In this document: positions 41,044 to 51,368 of the stretch, one piece after another | Layout: every line of letters starts with the position of its first letter | How positions within the stretch are numbered: the stretch's first letter is position 1 | Assembly: GCA_036365455.1 (NCBI GenBank) | Contig: JAWQUS010000023.1 | Location: 620,001 to 684,000, forward strand | Direction of reading: 5' to 3' | DNA: 64,000 nucleotides | Source of the DNA: Macrosoma leucophasiata | Taxonomy: Eukaryota > Arthropoda > Insecta > Lepidoptera > Hedylidae | Program-made: the position numbers and the translations under genes | Notes under the pieces: generated by a model | The model's input: the letters and a program-made list of their open reading frames with translations, nothing else | Database searches by the model: none | What the model was told of the DNA's origin: nothing

Positions 41044-41392
41044 TGATTACCCGTGCACCCGGGCACGTTACCGAATTCCGAGGGTGGCACCAGGAAACTG
41101 TCAAAAGAATAGTAACTTTCCAATAGCACTTATCCCGCGATTCTGGGATTCAAATTTCCGGGGGGTGATTACCCGTGCACCAGGGCACGTTACCGAATTC
41201 CGAGGGTGGCCCCAGGAAACTGTCAAAAGAATAGTCACTTTCCAATAGCTCTTATCCCGCGATTCTGGGATTCAAATTTCCGGGGGGTGATTACCCGTGC
41301 ACCCGGGCACGTTTACGAATTCTGAGGGTGGCACCAGGAAACTGTCAAAAGAATAGTCACTTTCCAATAGCACTTATCCCGCGACTCTGGGA
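41044..41392. repeat. Three tandem 122-bp units
   Basis: Units start at 41044, 41166 and 41288 with TGATTACCCGTGCACC. Each contains GGGCACGTTACCGAATTCC-type, AACTGTCAAAAGAATAGT and TCCCGCGATTCTGGGATTC segments. Units differ at only a few sites; the third ends early at about 41392. Confidence 0.95.
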
Positions 41393-41985
41393 TCGATCCA
41401 AGCGTAACAACAGTGTCCTTTTTTAACAATTTGAAAATGTCTTCTCATTCAACCGGCTCTCTAAGGTGAGAGAGTCGGGATATGAGTATATAACGGACTG
41501 GAACTCTCTCTTCGGTGCCAACTTCAATGCACGAACGTGTTCAGTCGCTAAAACACTCTAAAACACTGCTCCAGTTCTCCTCACACACTTCGCCTCCATA
41601 AGGCTCGTTATGCGAAGAAGCTGTCCCCATCAAGTGAGAGTCCCCTCTGAGCCCCATTCTTCGCATACCACAACGACCTGCGGCTTCCAAAGTCGCTGCT
41701 CTAACGCAACCGCGAGTGCTGGACGGCTAGAGCACTTTGCCCCTTCGCCTTCGTCTCCTACGAGCAGGATCGGCTCTCTCCCGATCGCGTTCGGCCGTCT
41801 CTTTCTGGAGCATAACTTCCTCGCAGACTTTTGCGTCATGTCATCCGCAAGCTTAGCCGTCACTATAGCAACACAGCAACAGAGTCCTAGTGCCACTACA
41901 GGCAGTTCACGTGCTATAAAAGCTAGCTGAGGCAGTGTTATAAAAGCTATGTGAATAAATCTAATCAACACAAATCACATTTTAT
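41393..41985 (+). other. LTR-like or promoter-like unit: TATA motif, short ORF, poly-A signal
   Basis: GAGTATATAACGG (about 41482-41494) is a good TATA box and AATAAA lies at about 41953-41958. A 106-residue open frame at 41610-41930 (MRRSCPHQVRVPSEP...) has no recognised domain. Together with the upstream array this could be a solo LTR with U3 repeats, or a small gene. No TG...CA ends with a target duplication were found. Confidence 0.35.
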
Positions 41986-42111
41986 GTTTACAATTTTAAT
42001 TATACAACGAAGTAAAAGTTGACAACGGCTGAACTCGGGTTACTGCTTGTTTAGATCGCTTTCACCGGCGATTGTAAACGAGATTGTTTTACTATTCGTG
42101 TAATTAATATG

Positions 42112-42195
42112 ACTGCCTTAGTAGTCTAGTGGTAGGTCATGCTTCTACGCTGAAGTCCCGGGTTCAATCCAAGTCCGAGGGTTTTATAAGTATGA
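42112..42195 (+). mobile_element. SINE-J head fragment
   Basis: TAGTCTAGTGGTAGGTCATG and GTCCCGGGTTCAATCCAAG; box B is degenerate. No SINE-J body follows. Confidence 0.65.
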
Positions 42196-42879
42196 ATACG
42201 CTCACACTTCAAGACCCACACTATACCCGGAATTTTAATTCGATTCCTGGTTTGACATATTCAGGGTTGCAACGTAATGACAACTGCTAAATAGTGACGT
42301 TGCGAAATTAGTCGATACGAAAACGAAATATTTCCGAATCTATTCAATTCGTATAGAGTATTATCTAAACAACTACTATTTTAGCGCAGTAGTTTCGTTT
42401 TCCACGTACTTATAGGCGTTGCGGATCATTACTTATTCAGTAACCGTCAAAACTTTTCGTAAACGTTTTTTTTTTTCGTTGGGGACAATGTGTTTACATC
42501 TTTTTGTGATGTACTTGGCTGAGGATTCATTTTGATGGCAAACCGAAACAAATAAATACACTTAAAGTTAAAAAGAAAAACTAGCTATCTAGGCTGTTTT
42601 ATTATAAGTTTTGTTTTTTAAAAACATTAACTTTTAATATAATATTGCAATGAAGAAATAAATAATTATTGTGAATAATAATGTATTTTTTTCAATAAAA
42701 ACGTTCAATAAATCTTAAATCTGGCACACCAATATTATAATTACATAAACATAAAATCGCGATTTTTTATTGATTGTTAGGTCCATCACTATTATGTTAA
42801 ATGTGGTATCATTATTTTACGAAGTGACAGTAGCTAATGTCAAATTGGGAATCGAATTAAAAGTCCGGTTATAGGTTAC
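42196..42879. other. AT-rich interval, nothing recognised
   Basis: No supported feature. Confidence 0.4.
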
Positions 42880-42965
42880 ACACACAAACCAGAAACAAAT
42901 TTCTGTAGGCCTTACTAACATTTGTCCCGCTGCGGGGATCAAACCCGCGACCCTTCGAGTCAAGA
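42880..42965 (-). mobile_element. SINE-A fragment
   Basis: ACCAGAAACAAATTTCTGTAG, GTCCCGCTGCGGGGATC and CCCGCGACCCTTCGAG. The head's A-box end and the SINE 3' end are missing. Confidence 0.8.
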
Positions 42966-42990
42966 GCTGATGTGGAAAACAAGCAGTAGT

Positions 42991-43031
42991 TCAGGTGGTA
43001 GAGCTCCAGTGACAATTATCCATTACATAAG
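42991..43031 (+). repeat. rep-B internal-deletion derivative
   Basis: AGGTGGTAGAGCTCCAGTGAC joined within a few bases to CCATTACATAAG: the first 20 and last 12 bases of rep-B with everything between lost. Confidence 0.7.
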
Positions 43032-43365
43032 AAAATAAATCAGTAAATTAATACTTGTAGCTTTAACATCTACATATTTTAAATCAAAATCAGAGATTTC
43101 AATATTGATACGTTGCCACTCCAGCACATAAAAAAATGTACGTAGGTATAGCAAAAAAGCAACGCAGCAGTGCTGTCGCAGCATTACTGGTCTCCATATA
43201 TTATCTATGAGTTTTTAAGAGATTACATTCCGAGCTAAGCGTATCGATCGCGGCAGCAATGCAATACAAAATAGAGAAATATGGTGCAGTGGCAGCATTT
43301 CAGCGGCAGCACTGTAGCGGCAGCACTGATCCGTGCTGCTGGAATCGTACATTTAGGCTTAAAAT

Positions 43366-43507
43366 GAGGCATAACACCTTAGGCCTCAGGATTGGTAACG
43401 CATCTACATTACGACCTTGGTCTTTGTGTGGGTGTCTATAGGCTGCAGTCATCACTTAACATCAATGTGAACTGCATGCTTGTTTGCCACTTCCATAACA
43501 TAAAAAG
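43366..43507 (+). repeat. rep-B copy (B1 class), 5' truncated
   Basis: GAGGCATAACACCTTAGGCC to CCACTTCCATAACATAAAAA. Confidence 0.85.
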
Positions 43508-43547
43508 GCGGGAGCGCCTTCTGCGCTCGCCAATTGCCCGGTGACCG
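43508..43547 (+). repeat. rep-F fragment
   Basis: GAGCGCCTTCTGCGCTCGCC and AATTGCCCGGTGA resemble rep-F near 3725-3765. Confidence 0.5.
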
Positions 43548-44114
43548 AAAAAATCATATACCTACATGTTGGTTTATCTTAACTAATGTGTTCCAGATAT
43601 TACTAATACATGCCTACACAATAAATAACCACTTTGTAACATTAAAATATAACACCACACACCTCACGCCATATGTAGAATACCGTGTATAATGTCTAAA
43701 AAATGTTAATACGCCATACTCGCGTATTAACATTTTATATTCCAACAGAAGCCGTAACATAAGATCAATGGCTTTATTTGGGGACGCCATTTTAAGGCAA
43801 ACGTTGTGAATAGTAAGCGGTAAAGGTCTTTTCACACCCGTGTTACTTTGTCTTGAGCGATTCAAGCCATTGCGATAACACCACTTAAGAACAGTTATTC
43901 TTGTTGAAATTGCGAATAATTAAAATATTGTGGATGTCAGAATATGCAAAACGATGTCTTAACACTAGAAGCGCCGAAAATTACGACCTCCCTTAAACCG
44001 CCGTTGTGACAAATTTGTCCCATTGTATTTATTGCAACGTTTTTAGCAGATAGCATGAAAGTTAAGGTTAAAACTATTTATTTTTTACTATTTTACTCTT
44101 TTCTTATTTACTAC

Positions 44115-44160
44115 GAGTACTAGCTGTGCCCGCAACTTTGTTTGCGTGGAATAGTGGCTT
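44115..44160 (+). repeat. rep-O head fragment
   Basis: TACTAGCTGTGCCCGCAAC and TTTGTTTGCGTGGAATAG. Confidence 0.6.
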
Positions 44161-44544
44161 TGGGACTTTAGGCAGCGCTTTTAGATATACATTTTGGTTT
44201 ATTTTCGATCATAAACACTTTTGGGTAGATAAAAATCTATTTTGCAATAATGCTCCTCTGTACACGATATTAGACGTATGGCCATCAGGGATAAAAGCAC
44301 ACAGGCTGCTAGGATTGTAAAAAATTGCTAATTTTGTGTTTAAACGCGCATCCGTCCTATGCTGAACCGTATTTTCGAAAAAAACATTTTAAACTTCTAT
44401 GCATAATATTTTTTATAGAAAGTTATTATAAGCTTTTGTAAAGTTTTAGTCAATTTTTAAAGATAAAAGATAGATCTATGCATATTATAAGCACTCCGTA
44501 ACAGGCGGCAGAAGAGAAAAATTGAATATTAACGTTGTGTATTT

Positions 44545-44899
44545 TTACCCATTAATGCCACCAACACCACCACCACCATCATCACCACCACTGTCATCAC
44601 TACCACCTCCACCATCGCCACTACTACAATCGCCACCAACATCATCAAACATCTACGCCATCAATGCCACCACTGATACAAACGACACCAAAACCACCAC
44701 CACAACCAATGTCACCAACGCCTCCAAAACTACCAACAACACCACCAACATCACCAACGCCACCAATGCCTCCATCGCCAGTAAAACCACCGCCAGCACC
44801 ACTAACACCACCAACCACCACCACCAGAGTCACCAACAACACCTATGCCACCAACGACCCCAACGCCACCACCTCCACCACCATCACCATCATCATAAT
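44545..44899. repeat. CCA/CAC trinucleotide-rich array
   Basis: About 350 bp of ACCACCACC, CCAACACCACC and CATCATCACC words. It abuts the 3' end of a minus-strand E2, so in element orientation it is a GGT/GAT-type tail expansion. Long open frames (Pro-, Ser-, Thr-, Asn-rich) result from the repeat. Confidence 0.9.
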
Positions 44900-45075
44900 T
44901 ACATCCGAAAGACGTCCATCCGTCTCCGTTGGACAAAGCCTTTCCCGAAGATGCTCCTAAAAGTGTTGTACGTCATAAGGAAAGAATACGACATAATTGC
45001 CACTCTTGGCATGCTGAATGGTGATCATAGCGGAGATTGTTTTATGCCGGGACGCTGCTATGCGGTATGCTTAAT
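44900..45075 (-). mobile_element. E2 copy
   Basis: Minus-strand terminal module GTCCAACGGAGACGG-like, CCTTTCCCGAAGATGC, GTACGTCATAAGGAAAG and CTTGGCATGC. Same order as 15165-15400 reversed. Confidence 0.68.
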
Positions 45076-45091
45076 GTTACTTACAGAGAAA

Positions 45092-45150
45092 AAACCGGCC
45101 AAGTGCGAGTCGAACTCGTGCACAAAGGGTTCCGTACAAAAATGGCATAA
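45092..45150 (+). repeat. rep-N 5' end fragment
   Basis: AAAAACCGGCCAAGTGCGAG, then AAAGGGTTCCGTACAAAAAT. Confidence 0.75.
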
Positions 45151-45439
45151 AAATTTTGTTGGAAGGTAACGTTTTTCTTGCTTTTTTGGTATATGCTCCG
45201 GTATATTTTTAGGTATGGTTGTTTTTCTATTATTCAGTATTCCCAATTTTTCTCCCAATTGTAATTAATTTTACTGCCGTTAATAATTTTATACAGAACC
45301 CATGCATTTATACCCTCCAAGTCTATCATTTTATAAAACATATAACCTGGGCAACGTATAGAAGGCTGCTGTGAATTTGCGACTCATAGAATCCACAACA
45401 TCAGTCTACTCCATATTTTGTGCTATTATACACTAGGTT

Positions 45440-45525
45440 GACTGTTAGAGAATGCGTAGTGGCATTTAGTCCGCCTAATGTGCCTACTCGGTGCAAAGCA
45501 GAATAAATAAATAAACAAACAAAAT
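45440..45525 (+). mobile_element. LINE 3' tail (tail-U)
   Basis: GCATTTAGTCCGCCTAATGT and GTGCAAAGCAGAATAAATAA with an AAATAAACAAAC tail, the style of non-LTR 3' ends. The rest of the element is not recognised. Confidence 0.5.
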
Positions 45526-46074
45526 AACACTGCCTCAGGTTTTTTTTTATCTAGTACTTATTGTTACATCGGGATGCGCTACCTCAGCATTAGTACATTT
45601 TTATTAGATTTAGTCTGGTAAACAGTCAAGGATGTGTCACCCGTGTGTTTCAATATGAGTGTACTGTAAGTATAATTCTTCTTTTGCCATCTTCACGCCC
45701 CCGCAATTCCTTAGAGTAGGCAATCACTAATTAAACTATAGAATTATTGTTTTGAAATACTGACGGGACAAAAATGACCCAGCGGCGGTTCTAGGTAAAT
45801 CATATTATGGTTCCTTAATTTTTTTAATATAATTGAAAATACTCGTAACTGATAAAATACAATAAATAATTAAAAGTCAAAAAGTTTCACTGACCTAAGT
45901 TAAGAAATAAAAAATAGAGACAATCAAACTTGCAGGGGGGACAAAATTGGGACAGCGGCGCTTCTAGTGTTAACGCGAATTATTTTTTTTTTATATGTTA
46001 TTCATAACTTAAAACATTATACGATTAAGTAATGATCCCCAGATATTCCTAGATTTTAAATATTACTGTGGAGC

Positions 46075-46345
46075 AGAATCCTTCCGATAGTCAAATGAAC
46101 AATGTCAGTCAAAGTCAGTCAGTCAACCGAACAATGGCGGACAAACCATCCCAATATGCGGCAGTTAATAATATACAATAACGCGGATTTCGCGATAAAT
46201 CTGCAGCCACTCTAATCGCAAATCCGCATGCCAAGCGTGGCGTTTATGACATGTTCTTCCCTAATAATGCATAACACTGTTATGGGCGTCTTTGTGGGAC
46301 GGCTTTTGTCCAGTTTTGTCGTCTTTCGCCTGAAGTGATGATGAT
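46075..46345 (+). mobile_element. E2 copy, near full length
   Basis: GAATCCTTCCGATAGTC, CGCAAATCCGCATGCCAAGC, GCATAACACTGTTATGGGCG, a shortened TTGTCCAGTTTTGTCGTC module, and a GTGATGATGATAA tail. A CAGTCAAAGTCAGTCAGTCA expansion near 46110. Confidence 0.78.
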
Positions 46346-46354
46346 AAATTAAAA

Positions 46355-46405
46355 AAAACATACAGGTAAATTGAGAACTTTCTCCTTTTCGAAGTCGGTT
46401 AAAAA
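46355..46405 (+). repeat. rep-G 3' end
   Basis: AATTGAGAACTTTCTCC and GAAGTCGGTTAAAAATAC. Confidence 0.6.
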
Positions 46406-46844
46406 TACACAAAAGTGCTAAAGTAAGGCACTCATGTAAACAAACCTTTATCATCTACTAGATAAGCTGTACTAATGAGTATGATACTTTCAAACACATA
46501 AATTATGTATTTTATTACCTAAATCAGCTGTATTTAGTTTTTTTTACACATTTATATTGACCTATGGGGCAGGGTGTTGTAATTTTTTACAATATATGTT
46601 ATTCGTAGCCTACAATATTCATTAATCAATGTACAAATTTGTGAATGTGATTCGAGCGATAGCTGTTAGAGAAAATATCAGTTATAAAAAATTGGTAACA
46701 AAAAACCGTAAATATATATTTTTTTAATTTTGAAAGTTTTTGAAGAAATGATCGCTGTCAATTCTCGTCATGAGGAACTGGATTAAAAATTACGTAGAAG
46801 AGTTAGATTGTGGATGATAAAAAATTGTAAACCAATCTTACTTT

Positions 46845-47240
46845 GTATAAGATTAGTAGCCCTCCCCGGCTTCGCAAGGTTGCAATGTTACCTACCCTCT
46901 CCTATTCATCTAAGCGTGATGTTATATAGCCTAAAGCCTTCCTCGATAAATGGGCTATCTAACACTGAAAGAATTACTTAATAAGAATTTAATGTACCGG
47001 CCTGTAATTTCCGGCACAGAGGCATAACACCTTAGACCTCAGGAGTGGCAACACATCTGCATTTTGACCACTGGTCATTGTGTGGGTGTCTATAGGCTGC
47101 TGTCATCACTTAACATCAATGTGAACTGCACGCTTGTTTGCCACTTTTATTACATTAAAAAAAAATCAAATCCGACCCGTAGTTCCTGAGATTAGCGCGT
47201 TCAAGCAAACAAACTCTTCAGCTTTATAATATTAGTGTAG
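46845..47240 (+). repeat. rep-O copy split by rep-B
   Basis: The first part has CCGGCTTCGCAAGG and GATAAATGGGCTATCTAACA; the second part has CGTAGTTCCTGAGATTAGCG and CAGCTTTATAATATTAGTG. The rep-B copy at 46996-47166 lies between them. Confidence 0.7.
46996..47166 (+). repeat. rep-B copy (B1 class) inserted in rep-O
   Basis: GGCCTGTAATTTCCGGCACAG to TATTACATTAAAAAAAAATC, 5' truncated. Confidence 0.88.
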
Positions 47241-47316
47241 ATTATAGATAGTTTCATCTTACTTTAACTTTAACACAACACAGCAAGTAAACTAATAAAA
47301 CATACTTGTCTTACAG

Positions 47317-47465
47317 TAGCAGTAACTCCCCATTACAGCACCTCTCCAGCCGCCACAAAAGATCGTTCCAAAGCAAAATCGCTATTGAAAGTATTCACAA
47401 TTCAAATCTACAGTTTGAATGTGTCGTGGATCGTGGTTGTACTCGTAAATGGTGGTTTTGGGTCG
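47317..47465 (+). CDS. Candidate internal exon, phase-compatible with 33704 exon
   Basis: A good acceptor (ACTTGTCTTACAG, ending 47316) opens a frame reading SSNSPLQHLSSRHKRSF and later CVVDRGCTRKWW. A donor GTC|GTAAAT is available at 47465/47466. The exon at 33704 ends in phase 2 and this acceptor supplies the one base needed, which happens by chance one time in three. No domain is recognised, and the intron would be 12.8 kb. Confidence 0.25.
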
Positions 47466-47720
47466 TAAATGTCAAGCTTACGGGGCCTTATCGTGCCGGG
47501 ATGGGGGTCACCACGTCTGACCGACCACGTAGTTGAGGCGTTTGCCAGCCGGATTCCAGTTTATTGGTCTGGTACCACCCACGGGTCTAGCTTGCGAGGC
47601 TGCATCTGTCTGGGGGAGAGAGAAGATGCCGAGGCCTTCCAACTTAGACAGACCAAACGGGCAGCTTTATGGAAAGTAACAACGGCCGTGTATCGCTGCC
47701 AGCGAACAGTAGTATAGTAA
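47466..47720 (+). other. GC-richer coding-like patch, unassigned
   Basis: The frame 47469-47717 reads RLTDHVVEAFASRIPVYW and ends in TKRAALWKVTTAVYRC. It could be the continuation of an exon with a different acceptor or a fragment of a mobile-element ORF; no known motif decides. Confidence 0.3.
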
Positions 47721-47931
47721 CTATCTCTTTATTACAACCCTGTTATTGAAAGTTCTGTGATAAACAGACAAACATATTATAACACAAACATAAAGTGGCC
47801 AACTTTTAGAAATCAGATCGCGGAGCGTTTTGTTTGTAACATTATGGGTGCGAGTAGTAGACTCTGTTGCTTTTTTTTTTGAAGAAAGTTCGGAGTTAAT
47901 TATGTTATGAAAGTGAATTATATTATTTGAA

Positions 47932-48127
47932 CGGCCCTGTAATTTCCGGCAGAGAGGCATAACACCTTAGGCCTCAGGCGTGGTAACGCATCTACATTTT
48001 GACCTTTGTTTTTGTGTGGGTGTCTAAAGGCTTATCACTTAACATCAATGTGAACTACCTACAAGCTTAAGCAAGTAGTTCACATCACATTGATGTGGCA
48101 AACGCCACTTCCATTACATTAAAAAAA
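47932..48127 (+). repeat. rep-B copy (B1 class) with internal palindrome
   Basis: CGGCCCTGTAATTTCCGGC to CATTACATTAAAAAAACG. CATCAATGTGAACTAC (48043-48058) is followed by an inverted copy (48075-48095), and the last bases of the element resume after it. Confidence 0.87.
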
Positions 48128-49132
48128 CGATTGCCACGCAGACGAAGACGAGAGCAAATGCTAGTTGAATGTAAAACTCATAGATCAATGTATTTTTTTA
48201 TCTATTTATACATATCTATGTATGCACATTCATCCAAAGTGAAACTGTCAGGTCTAGGCATGCGAGCGCTGCCGCAATTAAATATGCACGCGCAAAGCTT
48301 GCGATGTGACACTAGTGTGGACCATATCGATAACACTTAATATCGACAACTATACAAAAACAAAATAAAAAAACAATTGCTTGTAGAAATAGAGACAATA
48401 TTTGTAGACTTACAATTTGATTGAAGACACCCACAAGACGACGTTACCACATAGGTTAATCTTATATTAATTTATATAAAACATGGATGACATGGACGTG
48501 AAAACCCCGTGAGATAAACTGACCATCTAAGATAATCCAGGGGTTGCAAGTTCCAAAAAGTTTATCATTAATTTAAATCAATTTCTTCAATGGGCAGAAA
48601 AACCTTGTCATAATAAAGTGGAGTACTTTTTCTTAATCTCAACCAAAAAAGCGACAAACCGAGGGCTACTATTAAGCGTTACATCAGATGTCTCCGCTTA
48701 AACTGCTCATACTCCAACTCTACCACCAGTGATTACACGCCATTTAAACGCCAATCACATTTCATCGATAACTTTAACATTGTAACATAAAATCGTCGGC
48801 ATTGACTCGAAGCGTAGCAATCGGAAATTCACCAGCATGGCATCTCGACGTAATTGATCGATAAATAATTGAGAGAGCGCAATTAATTTATGCACATCCC
48901 TATGTTTTCAATTGTAAATTTACTGTCATGAATAAATATGGATAATTGGAATTAGTTCTGGTGAATATAAATTTATTGTTTATTTATTTATTGACTGTCT
49001 ATGTAAATAAGTTAATTCCGATTGAATGAATAAAAGATATATCTGTTGATTTCTGTCGGTTATATTTTTCGTTTTTGTAAAGTGGGCCTCACTGTCCGTT
49101 TCTCTTTTTACGGTTAAGGTAGGTTGAGCAGG
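48128..49132. other. Interval with no recognised gene
   Basis: A short rep-B head remnant (CCAACTCTACCACCAGTG) lies at about 48714-48731. Nothing else was recognised. Confidence 0.4.
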
Positions 49133-49385
49133 TTGGCCATTTTATGGATAATGGTCACCGTCGGGAGTCGCCTATGAACATTTTCAACACCAGGGGAGTT
49201 GCCAACGCTCTGCCAGCTCTCAAGTACTCTTTAGACGCCTTCTTGAAAACCCCCCATATTGTGACACCGGGGGAACACCTCAGAGGGAAAATCGTTCCAC
49301 AGTTTACACGTTCTGGGCAGAAACGAGCCCGAAAACCGAACCGTTGAGTACTGCCAAGCGCTCACACGTGTGTGTGAGCTGATTT
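49133..49385 (-). mobile_element. LINE-R 3' region
   Basis: On the minus strand GCACTGCC-like and GTTCTGCCCAGAACGT-like segments precede a GGAGTTGGCAACGC-type block, matching 23997-24270 in reverse. Confidence 0.6.
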
Positions 49386-49487
49386 TATTTTGGAAATAAA
49401 AACTTTGCGAAGTACTCGTATATTGTATACATAATATATTGTGAGAATAACATTTCTTTTATAATTTAAAGTTATTTCTCTGTTTTT

Positions 49488-49583
49488 TTAGAAATTAGGC
49501 TAAATTGACTATTCCTCATTCATCTCTGAAATACCGTTATTTCAGAGATAAATGAGGAATGGTCAATTTAGCCTAATTTCTAA
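49488..49583. repeat. 96-bp near-perfect hairpin
   Basis: Arms of 46 bases (49488-49533 and 49538-49583) beginning TTAGAAATTAGGCTAAATTG, with about two mismatches and the loop CCGT. Confidence 0.95.
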
Positions 49584-49607
49584 CAAAGCTACAATCAACA
49601 AACAAAG

Positions 49608-49656
49608 CTTCAAGCCAACGCCAAGCTAACAAAGTTAGCTTGGCGTTGGCTTGAAG
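49608..49656. repeat. 49-bp perfect hairpin
   Basis: 23-base arms starting CTTCAAGCCAACGCCAAG, with the loop AAA, 24 bases after the 96-bp hairpin. Confidence 0.97.
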
Positions 49657-49734
49657 TTAAAAAAAAACGCAAAAATAGATCTTTGCCTACAGATTGTGGG
49701 CTAACCTTTAAGGAGTCTTTATATTTAACATTAC

Positions 49735-49815
49735 GAAATATTTCAATCAGAACGAATATACTGCGAATGAGTCCGACTAGCACAAGACCACTCGCACTTG
49801 ACCGTTTTTTCTCTC
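49735..49815 (-). repeat. rep-N 5' end fragment
   Basis: GAGTCCGACTAGCACAAGAC and CACTCGCACTTGACCG, then GTTTTTTCTC. Confidence 0.6.
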
Positions 49816-50270
49816 ATCTCCAAAGCAGCGGAAGCACAGAATATTTTCAATACAACAATCACCTGATAAAGTCTACATGATACTTACTTCCCGAGAATCG
49901 CCGTGATGTTTATTCACACTTTCACGACATTCGCCCTCCCTTTTACACTCACAGTAGTTTCATAAGTTAGAATGCAGCGATTGATGTTAAAATGGACGGT
50001 GCATGTTTGCCTGGCTCTCGAGTGTCCGTTAAAGTTTGTTTGTCCGTGTGCAGGTGCTGTTTACTTTGCTTCTGGTTAGCATTCCTGTAACCAATCGTTA
50101 GTTTGTTGACGGTTGGTTAGCTGGATATTGGATTGTCATGAATTTGCGGCTTAACAAGCCTCTGAGAGGTCGACGGTGTGTAGGTACCGAAGTGATTGTT
50201 AGTATCTAACGCACCTATTGCTAGGACTATTCTCTTTGGGAAAAATACTTTGGTATACTGAAATGTGCCT
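49816..50270. other. Interval with no recognised gene
   Basis: No supported feature. Confidence 0.4.
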
Positions 50271-50281
50271 GATAACGTAGG

Positions 50282-50534
50282 TATGTATGTATGTATGCAT
50301 CTTCACGCCAGGTCCCTAACGGGGTAGGCAGAGAGTGTAGAGCGCCAGATATCCCGGTCCTGACAAACCTCTCGTGCCTCATCTACCTTCATAATTCTCT
50401 TCATACATACATGCACGCCGATTCCTAAGACTTTTGACCCCAGCATCAGACAGACCTCGACCTATTTGGTCATGGTAGGTCAGTCTTGGTCTTCCTGGGC
50501 CTCTGCAACCAACGTAGGTATTACGTTGGTTGCA
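50282..50534 (-). mobile_element. LINE-D, truncated, with fold-back 5' end
   Basis: A (GTAT)n tail, ATCTTCACGCCAGGTCCC, and on to GGGCCTCTGCAACC. The 5' end is followed by an inverted copy of its last 14 bases (arms 50503-50516 and 50522-50535). GATAACGTAGG flanks the whole at 50271-50281 and 50535-50545. Confidence 0.85.
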
Positions 50535-50545
50535 GATAACGTAGG

Positions 50546-50939
50546 AATTATATGAAAAGGTAATATAGAACCTTTTATAACGCTATTAGTTTTTTATATA
50601 ATTTATTTATTTTCTTTCTTAAATACTATTTCATAGGTGGCCAGACTTCATTACACTGTTATTTTATCAAAAGCCCTAGATCAAAACCTAATCTAGTCTC
50701 ATTAACTATAACACAATGCCTAGCTAATTGCAAGGTCTAGCTTATAAATAGGGCCGGTAATTGGTTCCGTGTAGTGCTGGACGCGGTCCTCATTACACGC
50801 GCTAATGGTGCGGAACCACATTGATAATGTGCGCACACGCATTGGGCTTACAGCGAAGGTATTTTGATCTATTTGTTTATTTATGTTTACTATGTGTGAC
50901 TAGTTGCTTCAGACGATTTCGTATGCGTGATATTTGGAG
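50546..50939. other. AT-rich interval, nothing recognised
   Basis: No supported feature. Confidence 0.4.
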
Positions 50940-51064
50940 TTCACCTATAAATCTTTCTTTATGGTTCAAACTATCTTCGTATCTAATTTCATCATAATCG
51001 TCTCAGCAATTGGTCGTGAAAATGGAACAGACAGACAGAATTATTTATAAAATTAGTAATTTTA
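50940..51064 (+). repeat. rep-O-related end fragment
   Basis: CTAATTTCATCATAATCGTC and GAACAGACAGACAGAATTA, ending AAAATTAGTAAT. Confidence 0.5.
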
Positions 51065-51215
51065 TTTATCAAATCATCGCAGCTGGCAACCAAAATCCAT
51101 CTCTTTCTCTATTTAGATCTATTTTCCTCGGCAATGATGGCGTGGACAAGTGGACATACAGTAAATATATGAGACGGAGCAGACGTCTAAGTTAGGTACA
51201 CCTACGGCTCCGTAT

Positions 51216-51368
51216 TTTTTTAAGTTATAAAACTAGCAAATAAGCATGCAGTTCACACTGATGGTAAGTGAATACTGCAACGACATAAACACAAAAACCG
51301 GCGATCATAATGCAGGTGTGTTGCAACAGAGGCCTAATTTATTTGCCTCTGTGATATAAATATTACTG
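51216..51368 (-). repeat. rep-B copy (B2-like), 5' truncated
   Basis: TTTTTTTAAGTTATAAAACT to GCCTCTGTGATATAAATATT. Confidence 0.75.

Larger units (their letters stand above)
43963..45969. mobile_element. TTAA-flanked 2.0-kb element (piggyBac-like ends)
   Basis: CACTAGAAGCGCCG at 43963 and its exact reverse complement at 45956-45969 are each flanked outside by TTAA (43959-43962, 45970-45973), the piggyBac-type target. A second, similar right end (GGCGGTTCTAGG) lies near 45800, with GGGACAAAAATGACCC before it, as GGGACAAAATTGGGAC precedes the outer end. No transposase frame; the interior holds other repeats. Confidence 0.6.

Noticed and set aside
41044..41392. CRISPR-like array
   Set aside because: Whole 122-bp units are repeated with no unique spacers, and the context is eukaryotic; it is an ordinary tandem repeat.
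44522..45169. 215-residue Pro/Thr/Asn-rich frame
   Set aside because: Produced by the CCA-type array and the E2 antisense strand; no splice sites or conserved motif.
49144..49347. 67-residue plus-strand frame
   Set aside because: It is antisense to LINE-R sequence that also occurs at 23997-24270.
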